NCBI RefSeq assembly: GCF_000237925.1
Contig: NC_031495.1
Location: forward strand, 16,813,749-16,877,748
Direction of reading: 5' to 3'
Origin: Schistosoma mansoni
Lineage: Eukaryota > Platyhelminthes > Trematoda > Strigeidida > Schistosomatidae
DNA: 64,000 bases
Under the pieces are notes generated by a model, which worked only from the letters and a program-made list of their open reading frames with translations, made no database searches and was not told the DNA's origin. A program made the translations under genes and the position numbers. Positions 12,603 through 23,633 of the stretch are shown piece after piece (within the stretch, counting starts at the first letter, position 1; every line of letters begins with the position of its first letter).

Positions 12603-14638
12603 TAAATTAAGTATTTATTCGATTTGAACTATAAGTGTTTCTAAATTATTTTAAATTATGTTATATACTTATCAAGGAATTGTTCATTCGACTGAAATTA
12701 CTCACATATAAAATAGGCGGGTCTTTTGTTTAGTTTTATAGTAATACATATTAGATGATAAAAACTACATTCATGGATTTGTATTATCTGAATTACATTT
12801 TTAATATTTTGCAACTTCATTTAATCTATTTCGTGCCTTTATAGGAGTTGCTAGCTTTCAAATATCAAATGTAATAGAGTTATATACTTATAACGTTAAT
12901 CTCGTAAGAACCATGAGATATAAGTTCAAGGCTTTGTGTATTTTAGATATACGTTGGTCCACTTTGTTATAACACATTTATACGGCAAGATAAAATGACC
13001 AAGATAAACAGTGAAAGAGACGAAATTACAGTACTGTAAATTATAACGTGAAAGAACAAATATTGAATGACACGGTTCGAGTAGAATTGTTGAATTCAGA
13101 TAATGAGTAAAATAAGATCATATTGAATTTCAAAACTTAGGGTAAAACAAAAAGCGAAAGCATCTAGGCTACCTCCACTGGTTTCGAACGATGCCAAAAT
13201 ACAAGTAATCATATTTTATTGATATGTTAGCCAGTATTTAATAGTTTTCTTCCATCAACTTATAATTTTGTAACGAACAAAAAGATAATGAGAAGTATGA
13301 GAGTAGTTAGCAAGACACTGAAATCGGTTTTCGAAGTGTGCTTTACTGTAAGGTATGTAAGTATAACAAATACGTTATTTACTCATTAATCTTCAAATTT
13401 CAATTCATAACGGAATGTATCAAGAAATTGTGAATTTAGCTCATTACTTATGTAACATGACATTCTTCATTACCCTTATTTCTTTGTGTGCTAAAGACAG
13501 GTAACATTTTTTATGATGTAATGGTTATTAACGTTAGTCAAGATAAAATCTATGATTAAAGTACGCTTGTAAACTATCCTTGTATGTGAGTAACGAGTGA
13601 TATTATCACTTCTTTTTGAGAAAAGTATATGTACAACATTTTTTTGCTACACCCCCCATTTTTTTAATTAGTGAAATGTAAACGATAAAAACACTTATGT
13701 TATTTATTCAACATTTAACAAGTGTCTTTCTCTACAATCAGACATACAGTTGAATAAATAGTTAAATTGATTGTTATACGTGAATACTTTTTATCTTACT
13801 AATTCTCATTCATCTGAATAAAAGGAAATATACATATTAATGATGAGAAAAGAAAGTAACTATGTCAGTTCAATGTAACAGCATGTTTCAATAAGTAAAG
13901 TGGTAGGATGATTGAGTATAATAACAAGGGTTCATATATGTACATGATCAACGAACTAGCTACAAAACATAAGCTAATGTAGTATGAAATAGGGAGAGAA
14001 GCAGATAGAGTGAAGAGAAAAGAAGAGATTATAGTAGGAGGGAAATGTAGTGTAACAATTCACATATCTAGTTTATGAAAGAATTTATTGACTTCATTTT
14101 CTTGAGAGAAGGGGTCGTGAAAGAAAAGAACCAATGAAGGAGAAAATAATATTTTAAACTGTCTAACTATTGTAATTACCATGACCAGAACTCATTACAG
14201 TCAAACCGTTGTGATCCCAATTGAATGTATTACATAAAACTTTAAAATTAATATTATTATTATGTGCCTTTATGTATAGATATGTACTTTTAATAATAAT
14301 GATATCAGATAAATATGAACCAATATCCCACACAGGAAACTTATTGTATATCATTGAATGATGTAAATGAAAAACAGTAACAAATTAATCAGTTCATTTC
14401 ATAATCAACAAGTTGATTAATTAACATAATATCATTAATATGACAAAATAAATTCATCTCTTTCTCTCTCTCCCTCTCTTTTCCTTTTATTATACAAGTA
14501 CATTTATTTTCATGGTAAATTTACCATATTTAACTTAATAATTAATATTTGCATGAGAAATTTGTAATTTTAACTAAAAGCTTAGGATGTTTAATAGTGT
14601 TATCATAGGTTGTATAACTGTTAATTTTTAAAGCACTC
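12603..14638. other. Gene-free AT-rich interval
   Basis: No supported gene. A CT-rich stretch lies near 14457-14480. Confidence 0.5.
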
Positions 14639-14735
14639 TTTACTTTTAAGCAAAGATGGATAGTAGCTAGCAGTGGAATCCAGGACGCGCGTTTTGTTCT
14701 ATTTGGGACTCGTTAGCTGGATATACATGCATCTC
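14639..14735 (-). repeat. SM-alpha hammerhead fragment
   Basis: On the minus strand it has the hammerhead region (ATATCCAG, CTAACGA, stem II, then CGCGCGTCCTGGATTCC) and the following CCATCTTTGCTTA. The core reads CTAACGA instead of CTGANGA and the GAAA element is altered, so it is inactive. Confidence 0.8.
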
Positions 14736-17700
14736 TTTTTACTTTTTCATTTATTAAAGGATTATGATTTTTAATTGGAGTATTAATAATTATTCAATTA
14801 TCAGTGAGAGAGGCAGTAGGGATTTGTAGCTCAGGTTGATGATTTAATTGGAGTTTTGTTTTCTGAGTTGAGTAGTCTAATGATAAAGCTTTCGGTGCCC
14901 CTTTGAAGAACATCCTTAGCACAGAATTCAAACAGAAGTCAGAGAGATGAAATAACTCATTTCTAGCCAAACTATGTGCTAGGGATATTGTCCATAATGA
15001 CAATAGAAGCTTCACGATTAAACCACTCAACTCAAGGAATGAAACTTCAACTAAGTAATGGAGATTAATTATTTATCTCTTGTTTTTAAATATAAACTAG
15101 AAAAACCCGTCAGCCAACATTTTTATGCATCTATATATATTGGAAGATGATTCGGTTATGGTTTTGCCAATTGGAAGATTGAATTTCCAAGATTTTCTAT
15201 TCGATGAAACTTTGCTTAATTCGAAAAAAATTAGTTTCCTTCAAAGACGTTTATATCAGCTGGAAAGCTTTTAAAAACCAATGTTTACTGAACATTTGAG
15301 TTCTAAACTTGAACGAAGCCATCGTATTCAGAAGTTGACACTTTTGGCTTATTGGTATGCAAAATTACGTGTAACATAACGGCTGAACAATATCGACTGC
15401 TAGAGACCACTATTGATCAATCCCATTGTTAGATCTGGTTGTTCAGTGATAGAAAATATGCTGTATCACAGACTGTTTACTTGAAATAGGGAAGATGGCT
15501 TAGTAGCTATAGTACTTAGCTTGTTACCATCAGATTGTGAGTGCTAACCACTGTAGCAGTTATCCAACATTAGTAACTAACTGTACTCTTGCGAATCATG
15601 AAAAAGAGGCACCGGGGACTTGTTTCATTGTATTTAGGAGCTTCACGACGGTGGGTATCCATAGCCGTCAAATTGCTCGTCTAACGCGGTTCTTTAAGAT
15701 CGAAATTTAGCTTCCTACATTTTTAGCCTGAATTGGCAAGCGCATTTTAAGATATACTTCTAGTGATATCAGACAGAAATTGTATTACTTTTGAATCGAT
15801 TAACTTCATAAGTCATCTTCGTTTTATTTCTTGTTAAGTTACTGGTGCTCATTGCTAAGAAATCATAAAATAGCTAGACATTATCTGATATTTTAGTGAT
15901 CATTGTTGATAGAATTTTATCCACAAACTTCCTTACCTAACTGACACAAAATCACTATTTAATCGAATTTCAGCTCGAATCATTCTAAAGAAACATTAAG
16001 AAGCTTTGGCTGATATATACTTGATATTTGTCACCACAACATGTATAGAAACTACTTCGTCTTAAGAATTGCCTAACATCATAGTCATGGAAAATATTTA
16101 CCTATAAATACACTTTATAATCACAATAAATATAATTCAAAGAGATATGATTAGAATTCGAAAAGGATTATAAACCTAGCAAAAGTATCAAGATAACTAT
16201 TGTTAGTCTATGCCAAAATAAGTATACAATATAACTTCAGCATATAATTTTTTATTCATTCCTTCTAACCAATCATCTTACATTCATAAATTTACACATA
16301 ACTATAAGTAACATGATAACATGTAATTTCATCATTCAAAGTTCCAATACATTATTGTACAATATCTATAAATAAGAATGATTGAAAATAATAAACTACT
16401 GTATAGTAGTAACAATAAATAAATGAATTATTATTATACATTTATTAGTAAATAAAATAATGAAAAAGAGGGAAATAAGAAAACATTTTGCTTATAGTAT
16501 AGTATAAAAATATCCTGAACAACTGTTCTACCTTCATCAGGATTGTATAAGTAATTTATATTTATACCACTACTACTACTACTATTGTTATTATTATTGT
16601 TCGTATAATTTCATCTTAACGTTGTTTATTGGTTAAATAGGAAAAAGAAAAACGAAATAATTCAAATTAATTTAAAAAAACAGTAGTTCACACAATAATT
16701 ATCACCATGGTGAGGGAATCAAGAAAAAAACTTTTCTGTCAATCGAATATTTCTCTCTCTCTATATAAATATATCTTTGTTTTTAAAAAGAAAAGACTAT
16801 GACTGACATTATTATTTAAAAGGTATAAAACAAAATTAAAAATGGCTCTAGTCACTAAAATTATGATCATTATCATTTATGGTACATAGAAATGGTTACA
16901 TATACCAAAAAATAATTTACATTCTCAGATAGTTTAAGTTTTTTATTAGTTTTTCCACTTGACAGAAAAGAAATACACCACATGTATATTATAAATTGAA
17001 ATCTTTCTATATTATTTTAAAACTGAGTGACACAGGACTTGAATAGATGTTTTCTGTAAAAAAAGAAAGTCAAAATTCGTCACCTAAGAACACAGCAGGT
17101 GTGTTTTAATCATATTATTCTAAAGTAAAGAGAACATACAATCATGAGATAAGAAAATGTGTACCTTCTTTAAGAAATATATATAGAATACGCCACACCC
17201 ATATATGAAGTTTTAAAGATTAACATAGAAACACCAACTGTTGTGATACTTTGCCCATCTACCATAATTTCAAGGGATACGAATATTGCAACTACATAAA
17301 TGTGTAAGTATGCATAATTATATACCTAATTACATTGAAAAGTGGAATACAATCACGCTGTCGTCAAGGTGAAGTCAGCTTCTATAAATCATGAAACAAT
17401 AATAGTAAGTTAGATATTTCTTCCTTCTCTAATATTTAAACTTATTCTGAGATAAACCGTTATTTCTCTTACACATTCAAGAGTTACTTTTGTTCAAATC
17501 TAAGACAAATTATATGTGCCTATCTTTTTATGTACACTTTCTATCTGGGTCAATCATCCTATTATTTTCTAAACTAAATCTATGACAGTTTGTGGGTATC
17601 TTTCTATAAACATTTTCGAAGTGATTGAATGTACATTCTTGGTTCTATAATAATGACCATGCTCTTAAAAATCTTCAATGTTTCCATACAGAAAAGTTTG

Positions 17701-18194
17701 TAGCCAGTATATATTTATATATTGCTATGAGATTGTAGTGTTACAAGAATCGAGCCTCATAGTTTTACATCAAAACACCAGTATATTATCAATCACTATC
17801 AATCTATCTGATAAGTTAGGTTGGATTTGGGTTATATGATTGACATTAATGAAACACAAAATCCTTAGAATAAGACGATTGGTTCTTAAATAATTGACTA
17901 ACAGTGAATTATAGTAAGTTAATTGTAAAGTTATGTGAAATCATATGAAAAAGGGGTTATCATTCTAGGGTCAGTGAAAAAAGCTTTCACTCGTACTAAA
18001 ATACGTCAAGTTTTTTATTAGTAAAGCATTTTTGCTAAGACTGTATCGGCCAAAAAATCATTAGTAACCATGCATCACTTCTAATAGACACACATCTATT
18101 TATTTCTCTTACAACCCTACATTAACAAAACTGCTCAGCTTAGTATTATCATTGACAAATATCTTAACGTAACTTAAGTGCTTTCGTAAAGTTT
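14736..18194. other. Gene-free interval with one diverged foldback
   Basis: Apart from the diverged foldback at 14817-15050, no coding exon or RNA gene could be recognised. A TAC/TAT trinucleotide run lies near 16567-16600. Confidence 0.5.
14817..15050. repeat. Diverged copy of the foldback family seen at 56026-56180
   Basis: It shares GGATTTGTAGCTCAGGT, GGAGTTTTGTT(T)TCTGAG and CTTCACGATTAAACCACTCA with the better foldback at 56026-56180, in the same inverted order. The arms are more diverged and the middle is longer. This looks like a non-coding MITE-like dispersed element; the mobilising family is unknown. Confidence 0.55.
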
Positions 18195-18430
18195 ATTAGT
18201 GACTGGCGATGGAATCTAAGACTCTGTCTCATCCTATTTGAGACCTGCTGGCTGGACGCATACACATTCGAGTTGATGTTCACACCAGAATTATAACCCA
18301 GTGCCTCTTGTTTCAAACGCTAAATTCATTATCCACTAAGCTACTGAGTTCAACTAATCGTCAGGATGTGCAACGAGTATGAGACGCGCGTTCTGGAATT
18401 CACTGTTAGCTACTGTCAAAATTTACCAAG
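18195..18430 (-). repeat. Degenerate SM-alpha copy with a short opposite-strand fragment
   Basis: Bases 18195-18352 read, on the minus strand, as tRNA-like head (TAGCTTAGTGGATAATG) followed by a decayed hammerhead region. Bases about 18385-18430 carry GACGCGCGTTCTGGAATTCAC in plus orientation, the post-cleavage-site part of another unit. The pair is therefore inverted, like other compound copies here. Both are too diverged to be active. Confidence 0.65.
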
Positions 18431-18650
18431 TCTTGTGAATATGTTAAAATATAGAGGCCACCCGTTCGGAATGTACATATATAAAAAGATACTCATCGCT
18501 TTTAGCTTTTAAAATTACTAGCATGTATTCATTATTTCGTACAAAAATCCACTTTTGTCTTTTGTAAATGACTTTCGAATGACGTACGCTTGGTACAAGC
18601 TGCTCATTTTAGGAGTTAAAATATTATCAAGCTATGATAACGATAAATTC

Positions 18651-18895
18651 ACTTAGTATTGTTTGTTTGAATCTTTCCATTGATGTTTAGGACTGCAACT
18701 AGTTAGTCTCTTATTGGCATATGTGCATACTGTGCGCATTGCCTCGATATTGCCTTAATTCACAAGCATTGTAAGCAAAGATGGATAGTGACTAGCAGTG
18801 GAATCCAGGACGTGCGTTTCGTCCTATTTGGGACTCGTCAGCTGAATTTACCTGCATCTCAGAGTTGATGTTAAGTCTGGGACTCAAACAGTAAA
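18651..18895 (-). repeat. SM-alpha unit with intact-looking hammerhead
   Basis: The minus-strand unit ends in the tail complementary to CTTAGTATTGTTTGTTTG (18651 on). It contains the body around ATATGCCAATAAGAGACTAA and a hammerhead module at 18801-18850. On the minus strand the module has stem I arms ATTCAG/CTGGAT (one wobble), CTGACGA, stem II GTCC/GGAC with an AAATA-type loop, GAAAC, a very short stem III and a GUC cleavage triplet. All conserved core positions are present. This is the best-preserved SM-alpha ribozyme in the window. Confidence 0.85.
18801..18850 (-). ncRNA. Hammerhead ribozyme, core complete
   Basis: Self-cleaving RNA motif inside the SM-alpha unit. C-U-G-A-N-G-A, the G-A-A-A element and GUC are all present, and stems I and II pair. 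Stem III is tiny (about 3 bp), as is usual for this repeat class; such minimal forms are known to work best as dimers. Confidence 0.75.
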
Positions 18896-20071
18896 ATGAT
18901 ATCACTAAAATAATTAACACAACCAAACAAGTATATATTCCACAATCAAGCTTGTATAATACAAGTTATCAGTAGATCATTTTACTTTCGTCCATGAAAT
19001 TCAATTTAGTTTTTGGAGTTTGGCCTTAATTAATATGTAATGGATTTTTAAAAATGTTTGGTTTAGTTTAGGGATCAACAGAACACAGAAGATAGTACAA
19101 ATTATTCCAGATACTTCTAAATCTTTGGAACTGAGCTAATATTATATAGATTGACGGTAGTTGTAACAATACAGTATTTTGTTGGATGAACAAAATGTTG
19201 TTTTTTTAAATTCACAAATAATGAAACATGGTTATCGTAGGTACATAAGATCACAGGTTTGTGTAAAACCTAAAACTGAAAGTTTCAGATATCAAGGAAT
19301 CATAGTTGCTATCCTATAACAATCGAAATCACATAAGTAACTCTTCATATACACTAGTAACATTAACATTTGATTACTTGTCAAGCAACTATGACCTTTC
19401 CCCCCTCTCCCTCTCTCTTCTTTATACATAGAATATTTTTTAAATCTGTCATCTGAATGACATATAAACAATTGTTGTCATTTTTTCAAAGTAGCTGACA
19501 GTTTATTATATCTTTATATGTATCTAATCTAAAGTACATAAAATAGGTGAAACATGAGATCAACTCAAAATAAATTCATTCATGTAGTCATTTGACATTT
19601 ATTCTTGTTTTAAATGTAAATCAATTGAAAACAAACAAAAAAAGGACTTGTCAAATATTGACATTATAAATGAACTTTTATCTACTACATGCCAATTTAG
19701 TTGGAAGCCAATATTTTTGTTGTTGTTGTTTATTTATTCATTTCATCATTTGGATTATTAAAAAAACAAACACAAACTTATCAACATTAACAAATAAAAT
19801 AACAGCTGACAATTTAAGAAAAAAAAGCAAACAAACAAAGCAAAGAAATAATCGAAAATATTTTCTTTTCTTATGAAAAGTTTAGTTATTTTTTTTCTTT
19901 TAAATAATAAAGAGAAGAGAAACTCACATAGATTTTCTACTTTTTATTTTGATGTTTTTCTTGTATAAAAGGATAAATGAAATAAATGTTACAGTGGATC
20001 AAATAGGTTTTCACCATTTGTATATTATTTATTTTTTATCAGAAGAAGTTTCGTGGAGATTTAGTATTTTC
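18896..20071. other. Gene-free AT-rich interval
   Basis: No supported gene. Short frames such as 19670-19876 consist of AT-rich low-complexity codons. Confidence 0.5.
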
Positions 20072-20347
20072 ATAGTTGAAAGCGTGAGTCAATCGAAGCT
20101 AGACCACCAAGGAAAACCAAGAAGCACTGGACGGTCGTTTCGTCCCATTGTGGGATTCCTCAGAAGTGCGCATCCACGACCTCGCCTCACGAGATTCGAA
20201 CCCAGGATCTACCAGTCTCACGCCAGAGCACTTAACCGATAGACCACTGAGCCGGTATCCAACTGTGTTTATGTCTAACTTCAACCAATCCACGAAATTG
20301 AGCAACCGTTCACCAATTGTCTTCAGTGAGTTGATATCTCACAACAG
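20072..20347 (-). repeat. Family 2 SINE, full length, left half of a head-to-head pair
   Basis: On the minus strand it begins CTGTTGTGAGATATCAACTC. It then has the A box (GTCTATCGGTTAAGTG), the B box (GGTTCGAATCTC), a hammerhead module (CTGAGGA, stem II, GAAAC, GUC) and the tail GGTGGTCTAGCTTCGATTGA. The first pair of stem I next to the core is a mismatch. It faces the plus-strand copy at 20371-20603. Confidence 0.85.
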
Positions 20348-20370
20348 TAGTGGTTTGAACTCCACTGGTC

Positions 20371-20603
20371 ACAACTTCGTGAATTGGTAGGAGTTAGACA
20401 TGAACACCATCGGATGGCAGCCCAGTTGTTTCTCGGTTAAGTGCTCTGGAGTGAGACTGGTGGGTCCTGGGTTCGAATCTCGCGAGATGAGGTCGTGGAT
20501 GCTCACTGCTGAGGAATCCCGCAATGGGACGAAACGGCCGTCCAGTGATTCCAGGTTTTCCTTGGTGGTCTAGCTTCAATTGACTCACGCTTTCAACTAC
20601 TAT
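20371..20603 (+). repeat. Family 2 SINE, right half of the head-to-head pair, hammerhead with compensated stem I
   Basis: The plus-strand copy starts inside the head (ACAACTTCGTGAATTGGTAG). It has an A-box remnant and a clear B box (GGTTCGAATCTCG near 20470), the hammerhead module (20503-20548) and the same tail as its partner. The two outermost ends (ATAGTTGAAAGCGTGAGTCA at 20072 and its complement near 20603) are near-perfect inverted copies, so the pair forms a palindrome of about 530 bp with a short unique centre. Confidence 0.85.
20503..20548 (+). ncRNA. Hammerhead ribozyme in a tRNA-headed SINE
   Basis: Stem I 5' arm TCACTG (20503-20508), core CTGAGGA, stem II with TCCC/GGGA, GAAAC, GGCC, GUC (20540-20542), and stem I 3' arm CAGTGA (20543-20548). 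All core nucleotides of the C-U-G-A-N-G-A / G-A-A-A consensus are present. Other copies have GCACTG/CAGTGC, so both sides of one pair have changed together. Confidence 0.7.
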
Positions 20604-22269
20604 TTATTTCCTTGCCCATAATAAAACATGGTAATTCTATAGTGACAGAAATGAAAAAGGACATGGAAAGGAGCATTATTCATAATAATAATAATAATAA
20701 TAATAATAATAGTAATAATAATGGATATATTTTCTGTTAGATTCTAATGAGTAGAAAATTGCATCTCTGACTTTTCGTGACTTAATGTATACCCCTTTCT
20801 CAGAGTAAATAAATAACCAAAAAAAATTAACCCAAGTTTAAATAGTATGAATAGTACTCTGAAGAAGTAGCTTATATTAAGCCACAAGACGTCAGATATA
20901 CAATTTTCTGCTCATTGATATTATATATATATATATATAATTTTCTACTCAATTTTCAATTTGTTTGAAACTATCACGTCCAACCATGTCATTGATACAA
21001 ATTCACAATAATAATAATAACAATAATAATAATAATAAATTCATTGTGTCAACCTCAGTTTTGTTGATACTTTCAAAATTTATACTCATGATGTTCGAAT
21101 TGCGCAGTCTAAAAAAAGTAACTAGGATTATTTGTTTCACGAAGTGTTTAACTTTTCATTGTTGTTACCGACGAGTTCATATCACTTCAAATTGAACTCT
21201 TTATAAACTATATTACATTTTTATATTTATAGACCTAAAATACTAATGAAATTTAGAGGATAATAATACATAATACCCAGGAATCTTTTAACGTACACAG
21301 GTAAATAATTTATTAAATAAGTGAATAGTATAAAATAAAGATTATTTGGTGAGACTTTTATTTATGGACGACCTTTGAGCGACGCTAGATAGACCTCGAG
21401 AGTGTCCACATAATAACTAGGACCAAATGAAGATTTAGCTTACTAAGCCCTTGTGAACTGAAATACCGGTTGTGATCATTCAATAGTTATAATGGAAACA
21501 CTGGCTTGGGTGATAAAATCTTTACAGACCCACTTCATATTTCCCTAAACAAAATTTGATTTCTGTAGGAAATTTCAACATTACGATATCAATTTCACCC
21601 AGCATGAATATTAATTATTGACTAGGAGTAAGTAAAACTTAATCCTTTATTAATAACAACCCAGCAAGAACTTCTAACTTTCGGCTTCAGTGGCTATTAT
21701 TAAAGTTTTTATTTAAATGTAATGCATACCTCTTTAAATAACTTGCTTGTTACTTTCCTCTTCATGAAATTTAGTTGTGAAATTATCACGTCTGCAGTAC
21801 ACTACTAATAAGTAGGTAACTAAATTAGTAATAAATATTCAATGTCTTTCAGATTAAAGGGATCACAAAAAACTCAGTAGTAGATTGCAGTTTATCGCTT
21901 GGTTGTTTTCAAAATTTAAAAATATGGAAAACAAGACCTAGAATTTTATTTTCTAAAACCATGAAATCGAGTTATAAAGTAATACTTGACAGTGAAGTGA
22001 TAGATGTACTACTACTAGTTGTCTGTGTACGATGTAGAATCCAAGCTCGTGCCATGATTTATCTGGTTTGCCAGAGGACAGTTTATTTACCATATTTTGA
22101 GCCGCAAGCAGTGAGTAGACCCCAAAGAGGGACCTTGCAGATTCTAACAAGTCCCAGACTAACAGTCGACGACTACGTATACCAATTTTATGGCTGGATT
22201 TGCACATCATTAGACTTTTTTCAACCTATTCATATTTTAGTCAACATTATAAGTCTGAATATGGGATAG
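20604..22269. other. Gene-free interval with simple repeats
   Basis: It holds an AAT trinucleotide run at 20682-20722, an AT run near 20923-20940 and another AAT run at about 21005-21040. No gene could be supported; the frames at 21953-22269 overlap on both strands and match nothing recognisable. Confidence 0.5.
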
Positions 22270-22581
22270 CTAAGCATGCATAACACATGTTCTAACCAAA
22301 TAATCTATTAGGGTGTATGGCTTCACCAACAGATTTGTATTTTTATCTTTTACACAGTACTCAAGCTCAGTATTGGTTGAATGGCGACTCCACAATATAC
22401 CAGCAATGCTTCGAATACACTCATGACTACAGTATTCATAAACTACTTTTGTATTTGTTTCCACAAGCCAAGTTTTACACTTATAGAGTAATGCAGTAAT
22501 GCTATGCAGTATACTCGTCTCTTGGTTAGTAGACGGACACTGAAAGTCTAAATATAGTGGTAACGTTATGATTCCTATCAC
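22270..22581 (-). mobile_element. LINE fragment (C-terminal part of reverse transcriptase ORF)
   Basis: The minus-strand frame contains LLYKCKTWLVETNTK and YEYCSHECIRSIAGILW. These match the post-RT block of schistosome LINE proteins (pattern LLYGCETW ... FDHRCLRxIAxI.W). Only about 100 codons remain, with no EN or RT catalytic core, so this is a dead fragment of the same LINE type as 28370-29900 and 49490-49770. Confidence 0.7.
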
Positions 22582-23530
22582 CGAGATAAAGTTTCTTAAT
22601 CACATGCAAAGTACTGCCCTCAAATAATAATTCTCAGGATATTGTATTGCATCGAGAAGAAACAGATAGAAATAAGAATTTTTTGGCGAAATCCCCACCA
22701 AATGATGATAGGAATTATCAGTAGTAATAATTTTTAAAAACCCCTACTCTTTTCATCTAATATTTCACACTTACTGAAATCTGTAAGATCAAAAGAAAAA
22801 CAAGTGATTTCTCACAAAGGTAATGTTAAGAACAAAACTGATATTCGAAATATTTATTTTCATCAGTAACAGTGATGAACAGTCAATACCAATATTCCAA
22901 CCTGGTAACCACTTCTCGGTTCCTTATAATAGCCATGAATGTTCGAGATAAATAATACGACACTATATAGACATTTGCGAATTATTGCGCTAAACACTAG
23001 GAAGTCTTATTTGAATGCTTTACGAGTGAAACATGTAATTCAATTTGTTACCTTAATGAATAATGGCTACAAGGAATGTAGATTTTTAATGACTATAAAT
23101 GAAACGGTTTGCAAGTTCACAATCTGTCATGAAACTCCTCTTACAAAACTAACAGAAATTGTTAACCATGTGATCATCAATAAGTGAATATACGTTTGAA
23201 TTAGATCTCTCTACCTATAGAGTCAACCAAATCTGAAGTGAAACAGTAACCCATCAATGAGTACAGCGTTACTCAACAGGTCGACTAACGTTTAGAACGT
23301 ATGCTATCGGATTATAGCTCAATGATTTGAAGGTATTATACTGATGGTAATATCAAAATGTTTAGTGTTCAGTTACATTCTAAGTACTTGACTAAAGCAA
23401 CAAACATATTACTAGTTCGCAAGATAAGATTCATTTCCGAATTGTTATAATAATGACTGAGTTTATATTGTGATTTTCTAATCTATGAATAACATTTAAA
23501 TTTCACGTTATTTTTTTCATAAACATTTCA
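22582..23530. other. Upstream region of the 848-codon gene
   Basis: No exon was confidently identified. It ends in a good splice acceptor (TTTTTTTCATAAACATTTCAG, ending at 23531), so it is probably an intron or the region upstream of a trans-splice site. The promoter was not located. Confidence 0.45.
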
Positions 23531-23535
23531 GATAT

Positions 23536-23631
23536 ATGACCTGGCTAAGATGTAGAAAAAAGAACAAAACAACAACAACAATCACTTCAACATTTCCATT
23601 AAAACTAAAAAACAAAAAAGAAATCAAGTAG
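23536..23631 (+). CDS. Possible upstream ORF (31 codons) in the leader of the 848-codon gene
   Basis: After the acceptor ending at 23531, the first ATG (23536) opens a 31-codon frame rich in K and T. It stops at TAG 23629-23631, two bases before the main ATG at 23634, and is in a different frame. If the leader begins at 23532, ribosomes would meet this uORF first. It could limit or couple translation of the main protein. No homology is recognised. Confidence 0.35.
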   Translation: MTWLRCRKKNKTTTTITSTFPLKLKNKKEIK

Positions 23632-23633
23632 AA

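Noticed and set aside
22317-22499. 60-codon plus-strand frame
   Set aside because: Shadow of the minus-strand LINE fragment.
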